64,000 nt of DNA from CAYQSU01 sp964420325 (GTDB lineage: Bacteria; Pseudomonadota; Alphaproteobacteria; Rhodospirillales; Defluviicoccaceae), in the NCBI GenBank assembly GCA_964420325.1, contig CAYQSU010000005.1, positions 16,909-80,908 on the forward strand. Direction: 5' to 3'. Below, in pieces: positions 34,295 through 44,166 of the stretch (its first letter is position 1; the number at the start of each line of letters is the position of its first letter). The notes below the pieces were generated by a model. It ran no database searches. It saw only the letters and a program-made list of their open reading frames with translations, and had not been told where the DNA came from. The position numbers were made by a program, and so were the translations under genes.

Positions 34295-35997
34295 GCTCGC
34301 ACCATGTCGTCGGCCGACGCCGACATCGCCTGCATCAGCGCGCGGTCGAGCCCGTAGTACTCCGCCTTGGCGGTGAAATGCGGGCGCAGGCCCGACGACT
34401 TGAACACGCCCTGAAGCCTGCCGGCGGCATCCTCGCCCTGATACTCGAAGGTGAACAGGTCCTGGGTGGTGACGACCTCCCCCTCCATGCCCACGACCTC
34501 GGTGATATAGGTGATCCGGCGCACCCCGTCGCGCATCCGCGAGATCTGCACGATCATGTTGATGGCGCCGGCGATCTGCGAGCGGACGGCCTCGTTCGGC
34601 AGCTTGACCCCGGTCATCGCCACCATGTTCTCGAGGCGGGTCAGCGCCTCCCGCGGCCGGTTGGCGTGGATCGTGCACATCGAGCCGTCATGGCCGGTGT
34701 TCATCGCCTGCAGCATGTCCAGCGCTTCGCCGGCGCGGATCTCGCCGAGGATGATGCGGTCGGGGCGCATGCGCAGCGCGTTGCGGACGAGATCGCGCTG
34801 GGTGATCTCGCCCTCCCCCTCCAGGTTGGCGGGCCGCGTCTCCAGGCGCACGACATGGGGCTGCTGAAGCTGCAGCTCGGCGGCGTCCTCGATGGTGACG
34901 ATGCGTTCGCCCGCATCGATCATCCGCGACAGCGCGTTGAGCAGCGTCGTCTTGCCCGATCCGGTGCCGCCGGAGATCAGGATGTTGAGCCGGCACCGCG
35001 ACGCGATCTTGAGCACCTTGGCCATGTCGGCCGAGATGTTGGCCTGCCGCTCCATGGTATCGAGGGTGATCTTCTTCTTGGAGAACTTGCGGATGGAGAT
35101 CGAAGGCCCGTCGAGGGCGAGCGGCGCGATGATGATGTTGACGCGCGATCCGTCGGCGAGACGGGCGTCGACGAGAGGCGTCGTTTCGTCGACACGGCGG
35201 CCGATGCGGCTGACGATGCGGGTGGCGATGTTCATCACGTGGGCGTCATTGCGGAACGTGACGTTGGTCAGCTCCAGCTTGCCGCCGCGCTCGACATAGA
35301 CCTGCTTGGCGCCGTTGACCATGATGTCGGTCACCGTTTCGTCGGCCAGCAGCACTTCGAGGGGTCCGAGACCGAGCATCTCGTTGAGCAGCACGGCCAC
35401 GACGTCGCGCTGCTCGACGTGGTTGAGGTGGAGCTTCTCCTCGGAGAGGATCTCGGCGACGACGTCGCTGATCTGCACCTCGAGCTCGGCGCGCGACAGG
35501 CTGGAGGCCTTCGAGATATCGATCCGTTCGAGAAGGATCGGCTGGACCTTGTTCTTGGCCGCATCGATGATCTGCCGGCTCGCGGGCGTGATCGTCTCCG
35601 GGCCGTCGTCCGCCAGCTCCGCCTCCCGCCTCGCCTCCTCGAGGAAGGCGTCGAGAACCGCGGCGGCGATGTCCTGCCGCTCGCGCTGATCGAGGCCGGC
35701 TCCGTCGTCCGCCAACTCCGCCACCGTTTCCGCGATCGCGGCCGACAGCTCTGCCGGCGGCGTCCGCAACGCCTGCTCCGGCCGGAACCGCTTGCGAACG
35801 CTCAAGAGAGCGCTCTCGAACAGACGTTCCGAGGTTTGTTCGGGGAGGGGCAGCGCGTCGACCGCCGGCGGCGCAGTCGCGGTCGCCGCGTCCGCCGAAC
35901 GTGGGCGTGGCGGCTCCGCCCGCCCCGGCGTGTCGGTCCTCGCTCGCCCGATCGGGCGCGAGGCGGTCGCGCCACCGCCGTGCCGCCTGCCGAACAT
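34291..35997 (-). CDS. cpaF: Tad pilus assembly ATPase CpaF/TadA
   Basis: 568 residues. A Pro/Arg-rich N-terminal region of about 80 residues is followed by the CpaF domain: LGPLEVLLADETVTDIMVNG, Walker A SGGTGSGKTTLLNALSR, MRPDRIILGEIRAGEALDML and NTGHDGSMCTIHANRPREAL. It is the hexameric secretion ATPase that powers Flp pilus extension and perhaps retraction. It starts 1 nt after the cpaE stop and overlaps tadB by 4 nt. Confidence 0.95.
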   Translation of the reverse strand: MFGRRHGGGATASRPIGRARTDTPGRAEPPRPRSADAATATAPPAVDALPLPEQTSERLFESALLSVRKRFRPEQALRTPPAELSAAIAETVAELADDGAGLDQRERQDIAAAVLDAFLEEARREAELADDGPETITPASRQIIDAAKNKVQPILLERIDISKASSLSRAELEVQISDVVAEILSEEKLHLNHVEQRDVVAVLLNEMLGLGPLEVLLADETVTDIMVNGAKQVYVERGGKLELTNVTFRNDAHVMNIATRIVSRIGRRVDETTPLVDARLADGSRVNIIIAPLALDGPSISIRKFSKKKITLDTMERQANISADMAKVLKIASRCRLNILISGGTGSGKTTLLNALSRMIDAGERIVTIEDAAELQLQQPHVVRLETRPANLEGEGEITQRDLVRNALRMRPDRIILGEIRAGEALDMLQAMNTGHDGSMCTIHANRPREALTRLENMVAMTGVKLPNEAVRSQIAGAINMIVQISRMRDGVRRITYITEVVGMEGEVVTTQDLFTFEYQGEDAAGRLQGVFKSSGLRPHFTAKAEYYGLDRALMQAMSASADDMVRA

Positions 35998-35998
35998 C

Positions 35999-37216
35999 CT
36001 AGCGTCGGAACCTGAGAGCCCGGGCCCACAGCGACGGCGTCACCGCCTCGCGCCCGATCGGGCAGAGCTCCCCGACCAGGCGGCGAAGCGCCTGCGTGCT
36101 CTTCGACTTGGGCGCCACCTGGACCAGAGGCTGGCCGGCGCCGCAGCTTGCGGCGACCGCCTTGTCATCGAAGGGAACGACGCCTTCGACCTTGACCTCC
36201 GCCCCCGCTTCGAAGTCGCTGCGGCTGAGCTCGCCGCCCTTCAGCATGCCGACCCGATTGAGCACAACCTTGAGGTTCGCGCGGGGAGCATCGGCCTTCA
36301 GCACGCTCATCAATCGCCGTGTATCCCGCATGCCGGCGAGCGAGGCGTCTGCGACCAGGATCACCGTGACCGGCGGCTCGAACAGGACGATCTGCTTGCG
36401 CGCAGCGAACCGGGGCAGATCGAAGACGATGGTCCGGAAGTCGCGGCGCAGGTGCTCGACCAGAACCCGCAGTGCCTCCGGATCGAAGGAGCGCGCCTTC
36501 TCGAGATCGTCTTCGGTCGCGAGCACGAACAGGTTCTCGCTCTCCCCGACCATCGCCCGCTCGATGAACAGGCTGTCGATGCGCTCGGGATTTTCCAGCG
36601 CCTCGCGGAACCCGCGCCCCGTCTCCAGATCGAGCGCGAGCGCACAGGTGCCGAAGTAGAGGTCGAGATCGACCAGCGCGGTCCGCGATCCCGCCTCGTG
36701 CGCGAACAGCCAGGCCATGTTGACGGCCACGGTCGACGCGCCGGTGCCGCCACAGGCGCCGACGACGGCGATGATCTCGGCCTCGCCGCCTCCCTCGCCG
36801 CCGGTTTCCGGCGTTTCGGCGAGCCCCTTGAGCACGGAGAGGACAACCTCCGGCGCCACCGGCTTGACCAGGTAGTCGTCGACGCCGGCGGCGAGCATGC
36901 GGCGGTAGACGTCGACGTCGTTGACCTCGCCCAGGAGCACCAGCCGGGTCCCGCCGTCGCAGACCTCCGCCAACGCCGCAAGCTCGGCCAAGGGATCGGC
37001 GGCACCGGAGACATCGACGACGAGATGCCTCGGCGTCGGCATCTCGCCGAGCCGTCGGATGACCTCCCGACCGGTCGCGGCGACCACCGCGGGATCGCGG
37101 AAGCCGGCCTCGCGGGCGGCGTCGGCGATGACCCGGCCGTGCGCGTCGTCGGCGACGAACGCCATGAACGGCGTGGGCTCGGCGGCGGCCCGCTTGGGCA
37201 GTGCCAAGGCCCGCAT
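35999..37216 (-). CDS. cpaE: Pilus assembly protein CpaE/TadZ
   Basis: 405 residues. The N-terminal part (about 15-135) is receiver-like but atypical (FVADDAHGRVIADAAREAGF ... LVKPVAPEVVLSVL). It is followed by a MinD/ParA-type ATPase domain with the deviant Walker A GACGGTGASTVAVNMA at about 157-172. TadZ places the pilus machine at the pole. It lies between cpaD and cpaF in the usual order, with 4-nt and 1-nt gaps. Confidence 0.92.
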   Translation of the reverse strand: MRALALPKRAAAEPTPFMAFVADDAHGRVIADAAREAGFRDPAVVAATGREVIRRLGEMPTPRHLVVDVSGAADPLAELAALAEVCDGGTRLVLLGEVNDVDVYRRMLAAGVDDYLVKPVAPEVVLSVLKGLAETPETGGEGGGEAEIIAVVGACGGTGASTVAVNMAWLFAHEAGSRTALVDLDLYFGTCALALDLETGRGFREALENPERIDSLFIERAMVGESENLFVLATEDDLEKARSFDPEALRVLVEHLRRDFRTIVFDLPRFAARKQIVLFEPPVTVILVADASLAGMRDTRRLMSVLKADAPRANLKVVLNRVGMLKGGELSRSDFEAGAEVKVEGVVPFDDKAVAASCGAGQPLVQVAPKSKSTQALRRLVGELCPIGREAVTPSLWARALRFRR

Positions 37217-37220
37217 TCCG

Positions 37221-37925
37221 TCACTCCGCCGTCAACGTCAGGGTCGGGCCGCCCTGGCTCGCGCCCTCGCCGGTCGGCGACTTCGCCTCGTCCTTGCGGT
37301 AGAGCTCGATGCTGCGCGCCTGGCGCTCGCCGTCGGCCGGCGACAGCGCGCGGCCGCGGACCAGATCCCGCGGGTTGGCGACCATGATGCCGAAGTTCTT
37401 CGCCGTCGCGCAGCCGAGGTTGCGGGACGGCTGGTTGTCGTAGCTCCGCCCCGGCGGATCGCTCCAATCCGGACAGTCGGGAAGGGCGACGACGTAGCGC
37501 TCGACCGTGACCGAGACCGCGCCGACCGGGATCGCGCCATCGTCCGCGACGCCGTCGCGCATCTCCGCACCGGTCGACGGAACCAGGCTCGCCACCGTCC
37601 GTCGGCGGCGCTCGGCGAGGCCTTCGCCTTCGGCGGTCTCCACCGTCGCTGCCGCGCCGGACGCGATCTCGACCGTATCCCCGTAGGCCGGAGCGGTCTC
37701 GGCGAGGAAGCGGGCCAGACGCCGGCGCTCGTCCGCCGACAGCGCGGCCGATCGGGGCGGGAACAGGGCGGTATGGTGGTAGGTGACGAGACGGACCCTG
37801 GGCTGCGGCGGCTCGCGAACCTCGGACCAGTTCTCGACCGACGAGCAGGCGACCACGAACGCGAGCACGAGCAGGGCCGGGGCGCCCGTGGCGAGGCGTC
37901 GGCCTTGTGCGGCGATGGACGGCAT
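37221..37925 (-). CDS. cpaD: CpaD-family pilus lipoprotein
   Basis: 234 residues. The signal sequence LALLVLAFVVACSS-like (APALLVLAFVVACSSVENW) ends in a lipobox cysteine. The body has the CpaD pattern, including LPDCPDWSDPPGRSYDNQPS and NLGCATAKNFGIMVANPRDL. It is an outer-membrane-associated partner of the secretin CpaC. Position between cpaC and cpaE supports the call. Confidence 0.9.
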   Translation of the reverse strand: MPSIAAQGRRLATGAPALLVLAFVVACSSVENWSEVREPPQPRVRLVTYHHTALFPPRSAALSADERRRLARFLAETAPAYGDTVEIASGAAATVETAEGEGLAERRRRTVASLVPSTGAEMRDGVADDGAIPVGAVSVTVERYVVALPDCPDWSDPPGRSYDNQPSRNLGCATAKNFGIMVANPRDLVRGRALSPADGERQARSIELYRKDEAKSPTGEGASQGGPTLTLTAE

Positions 37926-37940
37926 GGCAGCAGCCCCCTG

Positions 37941-39353
37941 TCAGTCCAGGATGAAGCCGACCGGGCCGATCAGGCGGGCGCCGCCCGGCGTCACGGCGGA
38001 GACGGGTCCGGTCTCGGCATTGCGGCGGTGGGTTCCCCCGACCAGCAGCCGCTCGGCGTCGCTCGGCGGCGAATAGCCGTCGTTGGGCGCCGCCAGGCTC
38101 GCGGTTGGCGCTGGCCGGACCAGATAGGGCGTGACGATGATCACCAGCTCGCTCTCGTTTCGCTGGAAGCGGTCCGAACGAAACAGGGCGCCGATGATCG
38201 GAAGGTCGCCGAGACCGGGAAACTTGTGCACGGCGTCGGCAACGTTGTTCCTGAGCAGGCCGGCGATGGCGAAGCTCTGGCCGCTGCCGAGCTCGACCGT
38301 CGTCTCGGCGCGGCGGACCGTGAGCGCCGGAACGGTCAGTGCGCCGCCGGCGATGGGGATGGAGACCGCTCCGTTGTTGGAGAGCTCGCTGACCTCGGGC
38401 TGGACGCGGAGGCTGATACGGCCTTCGTCGACGATCGTCGGGGTGAACGCCAGCGACACCCCGAACTTCTTGAACTCGATCGTGATCCTGTTCGTGCCCT
38501 GGGGAACCAGAATGGGAAACTCGCCGCCGGCGAGGAAGCTCGCCGTCTCGCCCGACATCGCCGTCAGGTTGGGCTCGGCGAGGATGCTGACCAGGCCCTC
38601 GTCCTCCAGGGCATCGATCAGCACGTTGACGTCCCAGCGGCCCGACTGAACGCTCGCCGCCAACGCATCCGTGACCACATTGGTATTGAACGGATTGAAC
38701 GTGCCGAGACCGAAGGCGAAGCTGCCGATCGAACCGGCGGCATCCCAGTTGAAGCCGAGCTGTTTTTCGATCGTGCGCGAGATCTCGGCGACGCGGACAC
38801 GCAAGTTGACCTGGGTTGGCGAGGTGACGCTGAGACGATTGATGATCTCGCCGTCCTTGTCGACGAAACGGGCGGCGAGCCGGCGCACGTTCTCGGCAAC
38901 CGCCGCGGTTGGCACGCTCCCGTCCACGACGATGGCATCGCCGACGCTCTGAAGCTCGACCCGAACGTCGGGATGCGCAGCCTGCACGGCCTGTTGCAGT
39001 CGGCCGAGACTGTGGACGACGGTGACCGGAATGCCGGCGAGGACGCGCTCGTCCGCATCGACCGCATAGAGGGTGGTCTCTCCGGGCTTCTTGCCCATCA
39101 GGTAGACGAGCGACGGCGATTTCACCTGGACGTCGCCGATGTCCGGATTGGCGATGAACACGGTCGCCGCCGGCCGGTCGAGACGAACGAGTCCGCCCGT
39201 GTTGACCTCGAGCTCGATCGGCGAGCCTCTCGCTGGCACGAAGGTCGCCGCCGCGGCGCCGTCCGCCACCGCGAGGACGAGGAGAACCGCGACAACGGAA
39301 CGAACCGGGGCGGAAAGCCGGCCGAATGCTCCGGCAAACGCGGCGATCCACAT
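37941..39353 (-). CDS. cpaC: Tad pilus secretin CpaC/RcpA
   Basis: 470 residues from the ATG at 39353, which has GGGGAG upstream; a longer reading to 39527 is rejected. A signal peptide ending in GAAAATF is followed by an N-domain (PDIGDVQVKSPSLVYLMGKK), a BON-like part (DAIVVDGSVPTAAVAENVRR), and the secretin domain with LAEPNLTAMSGETASFLAGG and ESELVIIVTPYLVRPA. It forms the outer-membrane channel for the Flp pilus. Confidence 0.94.
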   Translation of the reverse strand: MWIAAFAGAFGRLSAPVRSVVAVLLVLAVADGAAAATFVPARGSPIELEVNTGGLVRLDRPAATVFIANPDIGDVQVKSPSLVYLMGKKPGETTLYAVDADERVLAGIPVTVVHSLGRLQQAVQAAHPDVRVELQSVGDAIVVDGSVPTAAVAENVRRLAARFVDKDGEIINRLSVTSPTQVNLRVRVAEISRTIEKQLGFNWDAAGSIGSFAFGLGTFNPFNTNVVTDALAASVQSGRWDVNVLIDALEDEGLVSILAEPNLTAMSGETASFLAGGEFPILVPQGTNRITIEFKKFGVSLAFTPTIVDEGRISLRVQPEVSELSNNGAVSIPIAGGALTVPALTVRRAETTVELGSGQSFAIAGLLRNNVADAVHKFPGLGDLPIIGALFRSDRFQRNESELVIIVTPYLVRPAPTASLAAPNDGYSPPSDAERLLVGGTHRRNAETGPVSAVTPGGARLIGPVGFILD

Positions 39354-39375
39354 GCGCTCCCCCTCTCCCTCGACC

Positions 39376-40284
39376 CTAGAACCGGACCCGCTCGGCCGCG
39401 CTGCCGCGAAGCACGTCCACGCCCTGCCCCTCGCCTCCGGACGGAAACGGCAGTCCGTAAGGGGCACCCAGCATGTAGTAGACGTCGACATCGCGCGTGT
39501 AGCTGCCGCCGACAGGAACGTCGACATCGTCGGCGCCGGTCTCGGCGACGACCAGCGCGTCGCCGTCGCCGATGGCGAGACTTCGCAGGCTGAGCGACAG
39601 CGAGCCGATCTGGAGGGCGATGGCGATCCTCTCCGCCTCCTTCGGCGTCACCTCCAGGGTCGCGGTCTTGGCCACCTTCGCGGTTCCAGTCTCGTTGTCG
39701 ACTTGTTGATCGATCGCCAGCACACGCACGCCTTCGAGCAGGGTCTCACTGAAGAAGCGAGTTTCGCTCTCGTTGTTTTCGACATCCTTAACGCTCGTCC
39801 GAAAGGTGAGAAGGACGTCCACCGAGTCGCCGGGAAAGACGAAGCCGGCGATGCCGCTGGTGGCGTCGATCGGCACCGATACCGCCCGCGTTCCGGGCTC
39901 GAGCACGGCGGCGAGGAAGCCGCGCTCGCCGGGCTGGACGACGCGCGACCGCGTGACCGGCTCGCCGGCGACGAGCCGGCTGCGGACCACCGCGCCCTCG
40001 AAATCGTCTTCCTTGCCTTTGCCCTTGACGGTGTACTCCTCCGTCACCGCCGCCTCCGGCCACGGCTGCCACCTGAGATCGTCGGCACGGATGAAGGTGC
40101 CGACGGCAAGATCCTTCGTGGCGACCAGCACCTCGGTCGCCGGCACGGCCTCGACGACGTTTTGCGCCGGGGCATCCGACGTGATGGCAGCCCGCTGCGC
40201 CGCCAGCCAGGTCTGGGCGACCATCGCCGTCAGGCCCGCGGCTCCGACGGCGAAGAGGAGAAGAAGGATGGCACGAAGCTTCAT
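39376..40284 (-). CDS. cpaB: Flp pilus assembly protein CpaB/RcpC
   Basis: 302 residues. One N-terminal helix (AILLLLFAVGAAGLTAMVAQ) is followed by an SAF domain (ATKDLAVGTFIRADDLRWQP), then the CpaB domain with RAVSVPIDATSGIAGFVFPG and DSVDVLLTF. It is a periplasmic component that works with the secretin. The usual order cpaA-cpaB-cpaC is kept. Confidence 0.93.
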   Translation of the reverse strand: MKLRAILLLLFAVGAAGLTAMVAQTWLAAQRAAITSDAPAQNVVEAVPATEVLVATKDLAVGTFIRADDLRWQPWPEAAVTEEYTVKGKGKEDDFEGAVVRSRLVAGEPVTRSRVVQPGERGFLAAVLEPGTRAVSVPIDATSGIAGFVFPGDSVDVLLTFRTSVKDVENNESETRFFSETLLEGVRVLAIDQQVDNETGTAKVAKTATLEVTPKEAERIAIALQIGSLSLSLRSLAIGDGDALVVAETGADDVDVPVGGSYTRDVDVYYMLGAPYGLPFPSGGEGQGVDVLRGSAAERVRF

Positions 40285-40302
40285 CGCTCGAGACCTCCGA
40301 GG

Positions 40303-40854
40303 TCAGGGACTGGCGGTGAGGAGGGCCGGCGCGACGGCGCCGCAGGTTCCGCACGCAATGGCGACGGCGTAGGGAAGCTTTCGGCCGAACAGCGCGTCCC
40401 GCGCCTCGGGCAGACCGGACGCCTCGAACAGCCGGGCGGCAACGAACCGTGCCGAGGTCGCCATCGCCAGTGCGAGGGTGCCGCCGGCGACGGTGGTCAC
40501 GACCAGAAAGGGCAGGATGTGGGTCGGCCCGGCCCAGAGGGCGATCGCCGACATGAGCTTGACGTCGCCGCCGCCCATCAGACCGGCGGCAAACATTGCC
40601 GCGCCGGCGGTGAACACGAGCAGCGCGACGCCGAGCGCCGCCGGCCAGTCCGCGTCGGTGCCCACGGACGCGACGTGGACCGGATAGAGCGCGGCGACGG
40701 CGAGAGAAAGGCGATTGGGGATGCGAAACTGGGAAAGATCAATGACGGCCGCAAGAAGGACGAGGCCGAGAAACAGCGTAATGGCGAACGCGGAGATCGG
40801 AGAGAGGCCGAACACTTGGGGTCCCGAACGATGGCGCCGAAGGAGCGTGACCAC
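40303..40854 (-). CDS. cpaA: Prepilin peptidase CpaA/TadV (A24 family)
   Basis: 183 residues, membrane aspartyl protease with the two catalytic Asp regions: LLAAVIDLSQFRIPNRLSLA and the GxGD-like GGGDVKLMSAIALW. It cleaves the leader of the Flp pilin and of the TadE-like pseudopilins. The start is GTG at 40854. Six or so hydrophobic segments fit the A24 fold; the C-terminal part (from about 130) is less typical. Confidence 0.9.
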   Translation of the reverse strand: MVTLLRRHRSGPQVFGLSPISAFAITLFLGLVLLAAVIDLSQFRIPNRLSLAVAALYPVHVASVGTDADWPAALGVALLVFTAGAAMFAAGLMGGGDVKLMSAIALWAGPTHILPFLVVTTVAGGTLALAMATSARFVAARLFEASGLPEARDALFGRKLPYAVAIACGTCGAVAPALLTASP

Positions 40855-41020
40855 CGGTCCCGCCCGCCTGATCCGTCAACCTTGCCGAGTTCTCCCCCCT
40901 CCCCCCGGCTGCGGGCGGCATCACCGCCGCCCGTGCCGGGAGGAGGGGAGACGAGGAGCGGACACTCGTCGCCGTGACCATGCTCCTCATTGCTTGCGGT
41001 TTCGTTACCGCGCTCGGCGG

Positions 41021-41203
41021 TTACGGGGCGACCGCGTTGTCGAGATGCCCGGACACGGCCAGGAACATCGAGTTCAGCGACACGCCCATGGCCTGGAGGG
41101 CGACGATCGCGGCGACGGAGACCAGGGCGGCAATCAGGCCGTACTCGATGGCCGTGGCACCGGACTCGTCCTTGATGATATTCTTCAGAGTATTGAGCTT
41201 CAT
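41021..41203 (-). CDS. Flp-type prepilin
   Basis: 60 residues. A short charged leader (MKLNTLKNIIKDESG) is cut after Gly by CpaA, giving a mature protein starting ATAIEYGLIAALVSVAAIVA. The Glu5-Tyr6 pair after the cut is the Flp hallmark. It is the main pilus subunit. It is 166 nt upstream of cpaA and its own upstream region is a long AT-rich intergenic stretch. AAAGGAGCTGAGAG precedes the ATG, a strong ribosome-binding site fitting high expression. Confidence 0.95.
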   Translation of the reverse strand: MKLNTLKNIIKDESGATAIEYGLIAALVSVAAIVALQAMGVSLNSMFLAVSGHLDNAVAP

Positions 41204-41643
41204 CTCTCAGCTCCTTTCATAGCGGAGAAGAACTCAGAGCGAGCACGTCGCTCATTTCGATTGCACATCTTGAGACGCTGCGGGATCAATGTCAAAAAGT
41301 TTATTTGCGTGTAAATCTTGTATAACCGGACCAGAGGAAGTCCGGTGGATTTTTATAGATTTTTATCTTTATTTCCATTTTCCGGAGGACACTCCTTCTG
41401 GCCACCTGCCCGCGGCCGGGGGGTGCGGGGTTTGCGTCGGGGTGCCGCGGCCCGCGTGTCGGCCGGGCGCACTCGGACGGATTTGATGAAAATCCTCGTG
41501 TTATTCGTGGATAAATCATACATATAGTTAATTATATTATCATGCATTCATTATATTGCCACACGTTATTAAATAAGAGTAGAAATATAGATCCGGCCTT
41601 TGGTTGGGTAAGGTCGAACTTGTCCACGTCAGGAGGTGCACCG
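41204..41643. promoter_or_regulatory. AT-rich divergent promoter region between Flp pilin and the vWA pilus protein
   Basis: 440 nt without a convincing gene. Segments at about 41240-41390 and 41480-41600 are markedly AT-rich compared with the flanking genes, with a GC-rich block between them. The vWA gene's ribosome-binding site AGGAGG is at about 41630. Both divergent transcripts must start here. AT-rich promoters of surface genes are typical targets of silencers such as MucR or H-NS-like proteins; that is inference. Confidence 0.55.
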
Positions 41644-43143
41644 ATGTTGCGCTCCCTCTTCGAGAACCTGAAAACCCTGCGCCGAAGCGCGCGGGACCTC
41701 GGCACATTTCTTGGCCGGGACCAGGCCGGCGGCGTCATCGTCTTTCTCGCCTTCGCGATCGTGCCGCTGGTCGGCTTCATCGGCATCGCCACCGACACCG
41801 CGCGCGGCTACCTGGTCAAGTCGCGCCTGTCGTCCGCTCTCGACGCCGCCGGCCTCGCTGGCGGCAAGGTGTTCTTCTCTGAAACCCGCGACGACGACAT
41901 TCGCATGTTCTTCGACGCCAACTATCCGCAAGGATTCATGAGCTCGGAGGTCAGCGGGCCGGACATCGTCGCCGATGGCGCAGCGGAGAAGCTGACGCTC
42001 AGCGCGACCGCCACGGTCCCGACCAGCTTCATGCGGATCTTCGGCTTCGAGGAGATGACGGTCTACGCCGAGGCCGAGGTGACGCGGAAGATGAAGGCCC
42101 TCGATGTCGTCCTCGCCATCGACATCTCGGGATCCATGGGATGGTCGGCCCCGGGCGGCGGCACGCGCATCGAGGCGGCGAAGCAGGCCGCGACCGATCT
42201 GGTCGACATCCTGTTCGGCGCCGACGACTACAAGGAGCTGCTCGGCATCGGCCTGGTTCCATGGAACGCCAAGGTCAACGTGATGACGACGGGCCAGGCC
42301 TTCGATCCGGCGCTGACCACCACCGAGGCCGTGCCATCGTTCGTCAATCCGGAAACCGGGTTGGTGCAGACCGTCGTCTATTACGCCAACAACTCCGAAG
42401 TCCCGCTGTTTTCGTCGCCGCCGACGGGGTGGGCCGGCTGCGTCTTCAGCCGCTACGTCCACGATTTTACCGACGACAACGACGGCGACATCCGCTACGG
42501 GGCGTTCTCGGGCGGCGGCACCGACTGGCCTGCTTGGCAGCCGGTCTTTCCGGGCACGGAGCCGCAATGGGGCGGCGAGCCGATCCCCGGCGGTGCAACG
42601 TGCACGATGGCGATCAGCGGGCAGGAATGCGGACGGTGCCCGACCTCGCGGATCACCCCGCTGCAGCACGAGAAGGCGGCGATCATGAACGGCATCAATG
42701 CCTTGAGCGCGACCGGCAACACCAACATCCCGGCCGGCCTCGGCTGGGCCTGGCGGGTGCTGAAGCCGGAGCCGCCGTTCACGCAGGCCGAGCTCGACCC
42801 CGAGTACGACCGCGACCAGGCCATCGTCCTGCTCTCCGACGGCGAGAACTGCGCCATCTCGGGCGACGGCTACAAGGGCGTGTTCGGTCTGTGCGGTGCC
42901 GCCGGCAGCCGCCAGGCGATGGACGCCCGGCTGCGCACGCTGGCTCTCAACGTCAAGGCCGACGGCGTGCTGCTCTATGTCATCCAGTTCGCCAACGAAG
43001 GCACCGAGCTGCAGGCCCTCTTGCAGGAGATCGCCAGCGGCCCCACCGCTCCCTACTACTACTTCGCGCCCGACCGCGACACCTTGCTGCAGGCGTTCCG
43101 CGAGATCGCCAACCACCTCTCGCAGCTCAGGTTGTCGAAGTAG
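41644..43143 (+). CDS. TadG-like pilus protein with von Willebrand factor A domain
   Basis: 499 residues from the ATG at 41644 with AGGAGG just upstream. The N-terminal pseudopilin-like part has GRDQAGGVIVFLAFAIVPLV, a hydrophobic helix. A vWA domain begins at about 155 with the metal-site motif DISGSM (DxSxS), and later has VLLSDGENC. Its insert carries eight or so cysteines. TadG-type proteins are anchored in the inner membrane and act in pilus function or adhesion. It is divergent from the pilin gene. A GC-rich inverted repeat follows the stop. Confidence 0.88.
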   Translation: MLRSLFENLKTLRRSARDLGTFLGRDQAGGVIVFLAFAIVPLVGFIGIATDTARGYLVKSRLSSALDAAGLAGGKVFFSETRDDDIRMFFDANYPQGFMSSEVSGPDIVADGAAEKLTLSATATVPTSFMRIFGFEEMTVYAEAEVTRKMKALDVVLAIDISGSMGWSAPGGGTRIEAAKQAATDLVDILFGADDYKELLGIGLVPWNAKVNVMTTGQAFDPALTTTEAVPSFVNPETGLVQTVVYYANNSEVPLFSSPPTGWAGCVFSRYVHDFTDDNDGDIRYGAFSGGGTDWPAWQPVFPGTEPQWGGEPIPGGATCTMAISGQECGRCPTSRITPLQHEKAAIMNGINALSATGNTNIPAGLGWAWRVLKPEPPFTQAELDPEYDRDQAIVLLSDGENCAISGDGYKGVFGLCGAAGSRQAMDARLRTLALNVKADGVLLYVIQFANEGTELQALLQEIASGPTAPYYYFAPDRDTLLQAFREIANHLSQLRLSK

Positions 43144-43608
43144 CGTCGCCCGCGCCCCGGCCCCGCCCCACTGGCGGCGAGGCCGGGGCGGCCGGCCGCG
43201 GCGCTCGCACGCTTCTCTCGAAAAAGAACCAAGGCACCGCCGCGAGGGCTGCGGCGGGCTGCCGGCCGTTCTCCGCCTCCTCGACGCTGCAAGCGGGATT
43301 GATTGGGTTCTGGGTCTGTGGCGGCGCCTGCCGAGGGTTGTGCGTGGTCCACGGTTCCATCCCTGTGTTCGACCGGGTCGGCCATCCCTTCGTCCCGACC
43401 GGTTGGCCATGGCGGCAGCGGCGCACAGCATCCCTGACCGACGCGAGCACGGTGGCACCCTGGGGCGGAACGGGACCGGACGCCAACGCCGCTCCTGCAC
43501 TGCTGCCGCGGCCACATCCTCTGCGAGCATGAGCGATCTCATCCCATGCTCTCGGAAGCGTCTCCGAATCCGCTTGGAACGTCGAGGAACCCGTTCTTCG
43601 AAGTCCGG
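43144..43608. other. Intergenic region between convergent vWA and TadE-like genes
   Basis: 465 nt between two convergent genes. It contains the inverted repeat at 43155-43188 near the vWA gene stop. Several open frames cross it, but none has a ribosome-binding site or a recognisable sequence, as expected by chance in GC-rich DNA. I see nothing else in it. Confidence 0.5.
43155..43188 (+). terminator. GC-rich inverted repeat after the vWA gene, possible terminator
   Basis: CCCCGGCC at 43155-43162 and GGCCGGGG at 43181-43188 are exact reverse complements with an 18-nt loop, 12 nt past the stop codon. No T-run follows, so it is only a weak terminator candidate. Confidence 0.35.
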
Positions 43609-44166
43609 CTACGGTGCGATGCTGGTCAGCGAGGTGAAGCGGGGCCGGAACACCGCGAACCGATAGACGGTGCGGGCGCCGAGGATGTCCTGAAGCAGGA
43701 ACGGCTCGTAGTCGAAGTAGGCCTCGCAGACGATGACGCTGTCGCCGTCCTGGACGGTAAACCCGGCAGGCAGGTTCGCCGTCTCGCCCTCGGCCCCGAA
43801 GGCGCTGCTTCCGCCACTGCCGCCGCCGTGGGCCCGCTGCCAGTTGATGGTCGCCGGCGCGCCGCCCGCGGCGCTGATCGAGGAGACGACGATGTTGCCC
43901 TCGGCAGCGATATCGAAGGGCTCCATGACGTGGCCCGAGGCGGACAAGAGATTGGCGATCCCGGCCTCGCTGAGCGTGTAGGACTGGGCCACCAGATCGG
44001 CGATGGTCGCCGAGGTCCGTTCGACCTTCTGCACGATCATCACGTAGCGGGTGAACTCGACGCCGGTCAGCAAGAGCCCGACCAGCATGGGCATCGCGAA
44101 CGCCAACTCCACGGAGAGCGTGCCGTCGCGATTGCCGCGCAGCATGGCGATCAGGCGCCTGATCAT
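43609..44166 (-). CDS. TadE-like pseudopilin
   Basis: 185 residues. The N-terminus is of TadE type: a basic stretch, then RDGTLSVELAFAMPMLVGLL with the Glu that follows pseudopilin cleavage sites, then a hydrophobic helix. The rest is a periplasmic domain without a recognised fold. It overlaps the upstream TadE-like gene by 4 nt (ATGA). Such minor pilins are processed by CpaA and are needed for pilus assembly. Confidence 0.82.
   Translation of the reverse strand: MIRRLIAMLRGNRDGTLSVELAFAMPMLVGLLLTGVEFTRYVMIVQKVERTSATIADLVAQSYTLSEAGIANLLSASGHVMEPFDIAAEGNIVVSSISAAGGAPATINWQRAHGGGSGGSSAFGAEGETANLPAGFTVQDGDSVIVCEAYFDYEPFLLQDILGARTVYRFAVFRPRFTSLTSIAP

Noticed and set aside
43144..43608. Short open frames between the vWA and TadE-like genes
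   Set aside because: No ribosome-binding site, low-complexity composition and no family resemblance.
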